Source of the DNA: JAFALX01 sp036378495
Lineage (GTDB): Bacteria > Chloroflexota > Dormibacteria > Aeolococcales > Aeolococcaceae
Assembly: GCA_036378495.1 (NCBI GenBank)
Contig: DASUWI010000035.1
Location: forward strand, 1 to 25,895
DNA: 25,895 bases
Direction of reading: 5' to 3'
This document shows positions 21,972 through 25,895 of the stretch, piece after piece. Each line of letters begins with the position of its first letter. Position 1 is the stretch's first letter. Made by a program: the position numbers and the translations under genes. Under the pieces are notes generated by a model. The model saw only the letters and a program-made list of their open reading frames with translations. It was not told the DNA's origin and ran no database searches.

Positions 21972-23572
21972 TCGTGATCGGGGACGCGCCACCGTTCGAG
22001 GCAGAGGCGGCGCCGAACGGGCCGGCGACAGGTGACGAGGCGCCGGTGGACGGCGAGCCCCGGGGTCCCGCTGCAGAGCTCACCGAACAGCCGGCCACCG
22101 AGCAGGCGGCCACCGAGCAGCCGGCACCTCAGCCCCCAACACCTGAGGCACCCCCTCCCGCAGCACGGCCCGGCCTCGTCGAGGAGGTGGAGCGCGAACA
22201 GCTGCGGCCGGTCGAGGTCGTCAGCCGCCTCGACGAGTTCATCATCGGCCAGGACGACGCCAAGAAATCGGTGGCCATCGCGCTGCGCAACCGTATACGG
22301 CGTCAGCAGCTCCCGGACGACATGCGCCACGAGGTGCTGCCCAAGAACATCCTGATGATCGGGCCGACGGGTGTGGGCAAGACCGAGATCGCGCGTCGCG
22401 TCGCCCGGCTCACCGCGTCACCGCTCACCAAGGTGGAGGCCACCAAGTTCACCGAGGTGGGCTACGTGGGGCGTGATGTCGAGTCGATCGTGCGCGACCT
22501 GCTCGAGCAGACCATCACCGAGGTGCACAACGACCGCATCGCCGACGTGGAGGAGCAGGCGCGCGACCTGGCCAACTCGCGCATCATCGACAGGCTGCTC
22601 GAGGCCGAGGATCGCTCAGCGGCAGCGCAGCGTCCCGCGGCTCCGCCCGAGACCACGCTCGCCGCAGATGACGCGCAGCTGGCGCGGCGCGCGCGCCTGC
22701 GGCGCCGCCGCGTGCTGCGACGGCTGCTGGCGGGCCGGCTCGAGGAGAAGTACGTCGACATCGAGGTGGAGGAGCCGTTCCAGCCGGCGTTCGAGGGCTT
22801 CGCCGGGACCGGCCTCGAAGAGGTCGGCTACTCGTTGAGTGACTTCTTCTCGCAGATGGCGCCGATCCGCAAGCGGCAGAAGCGAATGTCGATCGGCGAC
22901 GCGCGCACCGTGCTGATGCAGGAGGAGACGGACCGGCTCATCGACATGGATCGCGTCTACGACGACGCCATTCGTCTCATCGAAGACGACGGCATCGTCT
23001 TCATCGACGAGGTCGACAAGATCTGCGGGCACGCCACCGACCACGGTCCCGACGTCAGCGGCGAGGGCGTGCAGCGCGATCTGCTGCCCATCCTCGAGGG
23101 CTCGACGGTGCACACGCGGTACGGACCGGTGCGCACCGACCACATCCTGTTCATCGCCGCGGGCGCATTCACGGCTGCTCGCCCCAGCGACCTCATCCCG
23201 GAGTTCCAGGGTCGTTTCCCGATTCGTGTCGAGCTCAAGGCACTGAGCGAGGACGACCTGGTGCGCATCCTCACCGATCCGAGCAACGCGCTGACCAAGC
23301 AATACTCGGCGCTGCTCGCCACCGAGGGTGTGACGCTCGTGTTCGCGCCTGACGGCATCCGCGAGCTCGCCCGGCAGGCGCACCAGGTGAACGAGGAAGA
23401 CGAGAACATCGGCGCGCGCCGGCTGTTCACGATCATGGAGCAGGTGCTCGAAGAGGTCTCATTCCGCGCCGAGGACTTCGCGGGCCAGACCGTCGTGATC
23501 GATTCCGACTACGTGTCGCGGCGCCTCGGCAGCCTCGTCCGCAACCAGGACCTGCGCCACTTCGTGCTCTGA
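21968..23572 (+). CDS. hslU: HslU (ClpY) AAA+ ATPase subunit with N-terminal extension
   Basis: HslU unfolds substrates and feeds them to HslV. The conserved part begins near residue 79 (LRPVEVVSRLDEFIIGQDDA). It has Walker A GPTGVGKT (from 132), the pore loop region EVGYVGRDVESIVRDL, a variable I domain (about 175-300), Walker B IVFIDEVDKI (Asp347), and a sensor-type PEFQGRFPIRVEL. The C-terminus DLRHFVL corresponds to the tail that inserts into HslV to activate it. At 534 residues it exceeds the usual 440-470 because of about 78 extra N-terminal residues rich in Pro, Ala, Glu and Thr. The start GTG 21968 overlaps the hslV stop as GTGA; GTG 21974 is an alternative. Confidence 0.95.
   Translation: MIVIGDAPPFEAEAAPNGPATGDEAPVDGEPRGPAAELTEQPATEQAATEQPAPQPPTPEAPPPAARPGLVEEVEREQLRPVEVVSRLDEFIIGQDDAKKSVAIALRNRIRRQQLPDDMRHEVLPKNILMIGPTGVGKTEIARRVARLTASPLTKVEATKFTEVGYVGRDVESIVRDLLEQTITEVHNDRIADVEEQARDLANSRIIDRLLEAEDRSAAAQRPAAPPETTLAADDAQLARRARLRRRRVLRRLLAGRLEEKYVDIEVEEPFQPAFEGFAGTGLEEVGYSLSDFFSQMAPIRKRQKRMSIGDARTVLMQEETDRLIDMDRVYDDAIRLIEDDGIVFIDEVDKICGHATDHGPDVSGEGVQRDLLPILEGSTVHTRYGPVRTDHILFIAAGAFTAARPSDLIPEFQGRFPIRVELKALSEDDLVRILTDPSNALTKQYSALLATEGVTLVFAPDGIRELARQAHQVNEEDENIGARRLFTIMEQVLEEVSFRAEDFAGQTVVIDSDYVSRRLGSLVRNQDLRHFVL
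22082..22126 (+). repeat. Three tandem 15-bp units in the hslU extension
   Basis: Three near-identical 15-base units encode TEQPA, TEQAA and TEQPA in the low-complexity N-terminal extension of HslU. They differ at only a few bases. They look like slippage or duplication in a disordered segment. Confidence 0.75.
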
Positions 23573-23600
23573 CGCGGCGGCGGACGGCCGTGGCGGCCGC

Positions 23601-23609
23601 TGGTACACT
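23601..23609 (+). promoter_or_regulatory. Extended -10 promoter of the rpsB operon
   Basis: TGG-TACACT (23601-23609) is an extended -10 element in the hslU-rpsB gap. The -35 region is poor (CGGACG at 23581-23586, three matches). Transcription would begin near 23615 and give a leader of about 105 nt before the rpsB ATG. Confidence 0.55.
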
Positions 23610-23614
23610 CACGG

Positions 23615-23706
23615 CAACTCACACGTGCGGTAGCACGCGGCAGGCGGGTGCCCAGATCGGGTCGCCACCGCGGAGGACGCCGCGCGGACGCGACAACCAC
23701 ACACGC
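23615..23706 (+). other. rpsB 5' leader with possible RNA structure
   Basis: Between the predicted transcription start and the Shine-Dalgarno lies a GC-rich leader. One visible pairing is CCGCG with CGCGG around 23677-23700. Ribosomal protein S2 genes in several phyla are controlled by S2 binding to such leaders. I cannot match this one to a known motif, so autoregulation is only a possibility. Confidence 0.3.
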
Positions 23707-23719
23707 AAGGAGGAGCGGG

Positions 23720-24532
23720 ATGCCCGCTGTGACCCTCCGCCAGCTGCTCGAGGCCGGAGTCCACTTCGGCCATCAGACCAGCCGGTGGAACCCCAAGATG
23801 AGGCCGTACATCTTCACGGCCCGCAACGGCGTCCACATCATCGACCTGGAGCAGACGCAGCGCTCGCTGGACGCCGCCAACGACTACGTCCGCGCCCTGG
23901 TCGCCGGTGGCCAGAAGCTGATGTTCGTCGGCACCAAGAAGCAGGCCCAGGACGTGATCGAGGAGGTCTGCGGACGCACCAACCAGCCGTTCGTCGTGCA
24001 CCGCTGGATGGGTGGCATGCTCACCAACTTCAGCGTGATCCAGAAGCGGCTTCGCCGTCTGGCCGAGCTGCGCGCCATGCACGAGCGCGGCGACTTCGAG
24101 CGCATGAGCTCCAAGGAGGCCAACGACAACCGCGATGACCTCGAACGCCTCGAGGCCAACTTCGCCGGCATGGCCGAGATGAAGCGGCTGCCGGGCGCGC
24201 TGTTCGTCATCGACTGCAAGAAGGAGCACATCGCGGTGAGCGAGGCGAACAAGCTGGGCATCCCAGTCGTCGCCATCGTTGACACGAACTGCGATCCGGA
24301 CGAGGTGCAGGTGGTGATTCCGGGCAACGACGACGCCATCCGCAGCTGCCGCCTGATCGTGAGCGTGATCGGCGACGCCATCACCGAGGGCCTGCAGCAG
24401 CTGACCGAGCGCGAGCTCCGCGAGCGCGAGGAGACCGAGCGTCTGGAGAACGAGCAGGCCGCTGCCGCCGCCGCTGCCGCGGCGGCCGAGGCCGCCCCGG
24501 TGCCCGCCGGCACCGCGGGGGAGACGAGCTGA
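23720..24532 (+). CDS. rpsB: 30S ribosomal protein S2 with Ala-rich tail
   Basis: S2 binds late in 30S assembly, near the mRNA exit side. The 270 residues show LRQLLEAGVHFGHQTSRWNP, KMRPYIFTARNGVHIIDLEQ, GTKKQAQDVIEE, HRWMGGMLTNF, and PGALFVIDCKKEHIAVSEAN with IPVVAIVDTNCDPD, all characteristic. The start is ATG 23720 with AAGGAGG at 23707-23713, spacing 6 nt. A longer in-frame reading from 23648 has no family support. After about residue 232 the chain ends in a charged helix and then a run of about ten alanines. The stop shares one base with the tsf ATG (TGATG). Confidence 0.96.
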   Translation: MPAVTLRQLLEAGVHFGHQTSRWNPKMRPYIFTARNGVHIIDLEQTQRSLDAANDYVRALVAGGQKLMFVGTKKQAQDVIEEVCGRTNQPFVVHRWMGGMLTNFSVIQKRLRRLAELRAMHERGDFERMSSKEANDNRDDLERLEANFAGMAEMKRLPGALFVIDCKKEHIAVSEANKLGIPVVAIVDTNCDPDEVQVVIPGNDDAIRSCRLIVSVIGDAITEGLQQLTERELREREETERLENEQAAAAAAAAAAEAAPVPAGTAGETS

Positions 24533-25176
24533 TGCCCGAGATCACCGCAGCCGCGGTCAAGGCGCTGCGCGACGAGACCGGCGCCGGGATGATGGACGCC
24601 AAGCGCGCCCTCACCGAGAGCGGCGGCGACGCCGAGAAGGCGAAGGACTGGCTGCGCGCCAAGGGACTCTCCAGGGCGGCGGCGAAGGCCGGCCGGACCA
24701 CGAACGAGGGTGCCATCGAGGCGTACATCCACAACGCCGGCGGGGTGGCCAAGCAGGGAGCCCTCGTCGAGCTGCAGTGCGAGTCCGACTTCGTGGCCAA
24801 GACGGCCGACTTCAAGAACCTGGCGCGCGAGCTGGCGCTGCAGGTGGTCGGCGCCAGCCCGGCGTACGTGCGGCGCGAGGACGTGCCGGCCGAGGTGGTG
24901 GCCCGCGAGCGCGCCGTCTATCTGGACTCGGTGCAGGGCAAGCCCGAGAACATCGTGGAGAAGATCGTCACCGGCAAGCTGAACGACTTCTACTCCAAGA
25001 TCTGCCTGCTCGACCAGCCCTGGATCAAGGACGACAAGAAGCGCGTCGGTGAGCTGGTCACCGACGCTGTGGCCAAACTTGGCGAGAACATCACGGTGGC
25101 GCGTTTCGCGCGCTTCGCCGTCGGGGAGCCGGCCAGCACCGCCGGGAACGGGGTGTCCGCCCCGGAACCGGGGTGA
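24532..25176 (+). CDS. tsf: Elongation factor Ts, short form
   Basis: EF-Ts exchanges GDP for GTP on EF-Tu. The 214 residues begin with the UBA-like N-terminal domain ITAAAVKALRDETGAGMMDA, followed by the core with QCESDFVAKTADFKNLARE, whose DFVA motif contacts EF-Tu. The sequence DQPWIKDDKKRVGELV and KLGENITVARFARFAVGE close the fold. It is a short form like that of Thermus (about 200 residues), lacking most of the second core subdomain seen in the 283-residue E. coli protein. The ATG overlaps the rpsB stop by one base; GTGA joins it to pyrH. Confidence 0.96.
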   Translation: MPEITAAAVKALRDETGAGMMDAKRALTESGGDAEKAKDWLRAKGLSRAAAKAGRTTNEGAIEAYIHNAGGVAKQGALVELQCESDFVAKTADFKNLARELALQVVGASPAYVRREDVPAEVVARERAVYLDSVQGKPENIVEKIVTGKLNDFYSKICLLDQPWIKDDKKRVGELVTDAVAKLGENITVARFARFAVGEPASTAGNGVSAPEPG

Positions 25177-25895
25177 GCACGGAGGTCGTCACGATCGGCG
25201 TGGCTCAGACCCGCTCCGATGAGAATGACGGACGCCTGCCGGCGTTCCGCCGCATCGTGCTCAAGCTCGGCGGCGAAGCGCTGCTCGGCGACGGGCGGCA
25301 CGGCATCGACGCGGCCGCCACCGTCGCCGTCGCCGCACAGATCCAACGCGTGCGCGCGCGCGGCGTCGAGGTGGCGATCGTCGTGGGCGGCGGCAACATC
25401 GTCCGCGGCCAGGAGCTCACCGAGCAGGGCCTCGACCGTGTCACCGGTGACTACATGGGCATGCTCGCCACAGTCATCAACGCGCTGGCGCTGTCCAGCG
25501 CGATCGAGCAGCTGGGCATGCAGGCTCGCGTCCAGAGTGCCATCGCCATGCAGCAAGTGGCCGAGCCGTTCATTCCCCGCCGCACCATCCGGCACCTGGA
25601 GAAGGGACGCGTCGTGATTCTGGCCGCGGGAACGGGCAATCCGTTCTTCACCACGGACACCACCGCCGCCCTGCGCGCCGCGGAGATCGGCGCCGAGGCG
25701 TTGCTCAAGGCCACCAAGGTCGACGGCATCTACACCGCCGACCCGATGCTGGACCAGAGCGCCACGCGGCTCCCGCACCTCACGTATCTCGACGTGCTCA
25801 ACCGCGGCCTGACGATCATGGACAGCACCGCGCTCACCCTGTGCATGGACAACCGCATGCCCATCATCGTGTTCGACCTCTTCAGCGAGGGCAAT
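25173..25895 (+). CDS. pyrH: UMP kinase PyrH, 3' partial
   Basis: UMP kinase makes UDP from UMP and ATP and belongs to the amino-acid-kinase fold. The frame is open from GTG 25173, whose GTGA overlaps the tsf stop, to the end of the window, giving 241 residues without a stop. Signature parts are RIVLKLGGEALLG, IVVGGGNIVRG, DYMGMLATVINALAL, PFIPRRTIRHLEKGRVVI, AAGTGNPFFTTDTTAALRA, KATKVDGIYTADP, and TIMDSTALTLCMDNRMPI. The family's usual KLSGEAL is KLGGEAL here. The extra 24 or so residues before the core make the start doubtful; GTG 25200 would trim nine of them. The end is near, since the protein usually stops soon after this point. The frr gene normally follows. Confidence 0.93.
   Translation, partial: MSTEVVTIGVAQTRSDENDGRLPAFRRIVLKLGGEALLGDGRHGIDAAATVAVAAQIQRVRARGVEVAIVVGGGNIVRGQELTEQGLDRVTGDYMGMLATVINALALSSAIEQLGMQARVQSAIAMQQVAEPFIPRRTIRHLEKGRVVILAAGTGNPFFTTDTTAALRAAEIGAEALLKATKVDGIYTADPMLDQSATRLPHLTYLDVLNRGLTIMDSTALTLCMDNRMPIIVFDLFSEGN

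Noticed and set aside
1..25895. Search by eye for tRNA or rRNA genes, CRISPR arrays and insertion sequences
   Set aside because: No cloverleaf, spaced repeats, transposase or terminal inverted repeats were seen. All gaps between genes are under 160 bp.

Overview
The window is a GC-rich bacterial chromosome segment (roughly 70% GC by eye) with 24 protein genes that I can support. No rRNA, tRNA, CRISPR array, transposase or integrase is visible. Most of it is a run of conserved housekeeping genes on the + strand. From left to right these are smc (cut by the left edge), ftsY, then after an interruption ylxM, ffh, rpsP, khpA, rimM, trmD, rplS, yraN, a methyltransferase gene, a secreted SGNH hydrolase gene, comM, dprA, topA, hslV, hslU, rpsB, tsf and pyrH (cut by the right edge). 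The gene order, the GC content, a short EF-Ts, the presence of HslVU and several apparently leaderless starts suggest a high-GC member of the Terrabacteria, such as Dormibacterota, another Chloroflexota-like lineage or a deep Actinomycetota branch. This placement is inference. No 16S gene or diagnostic marker is present.

Region 1 (1-3761) holds the SMC condensin and the SRP receptor FtsY, whose reading frames overlap. Region 2 (3762-10116) is an accessory block of six genes sitting between ftsY and the SRP genes. It contains a TetR repressor with a 14-TM drug exporter, closed by a strong terminator; a leftward trio of HxlR regulator, ECF sigma factor and triple-VOC protein; and a rightward covalent-flavin oxidase divergent from hxlR. 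Region 3 (10117-15375) is the SRP and ribosome-maturation operon. Most of its genes are joined by ATGA, GTGA or TGATG overlaps, so co-translation is expected. Region 4 (15376-18953) has a secreted esterase-like protein and then the DNA-processing pair comM-dprA. Region 5 (18952-23572) is topA-hslV-hslU, again overlapping. Region 6 (23573-25895) is rpsB-tsf-pyrH with its own promoter and leader.

In function, Ffh and FtsY are the two GTPases of co-translational membrane targeting. RimM, TrmD, S16, L19, KhpA, S2 and EF-Ts serve ribosome assembly, tRNA modification and elongation. ComM and DprA process incoming DNA. HslV and HslU form an ATP-dependent protease. The most interesting signals are regulatory: a matched operator pair around tetR-MFS, palindromes lying on the comM and ylxM promoters, a -10 box placed exactly 7 nt before three start codons, an orphan Shine-Dalgarno next to a GC palindrome before topA, and a yraN gene whose conserved N-terminus has no ordinary start codon. 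The ECF sigma/triple-VOC pair is the best candidate for a less described signalling module. I found nothing that is clearly a wholly new system.
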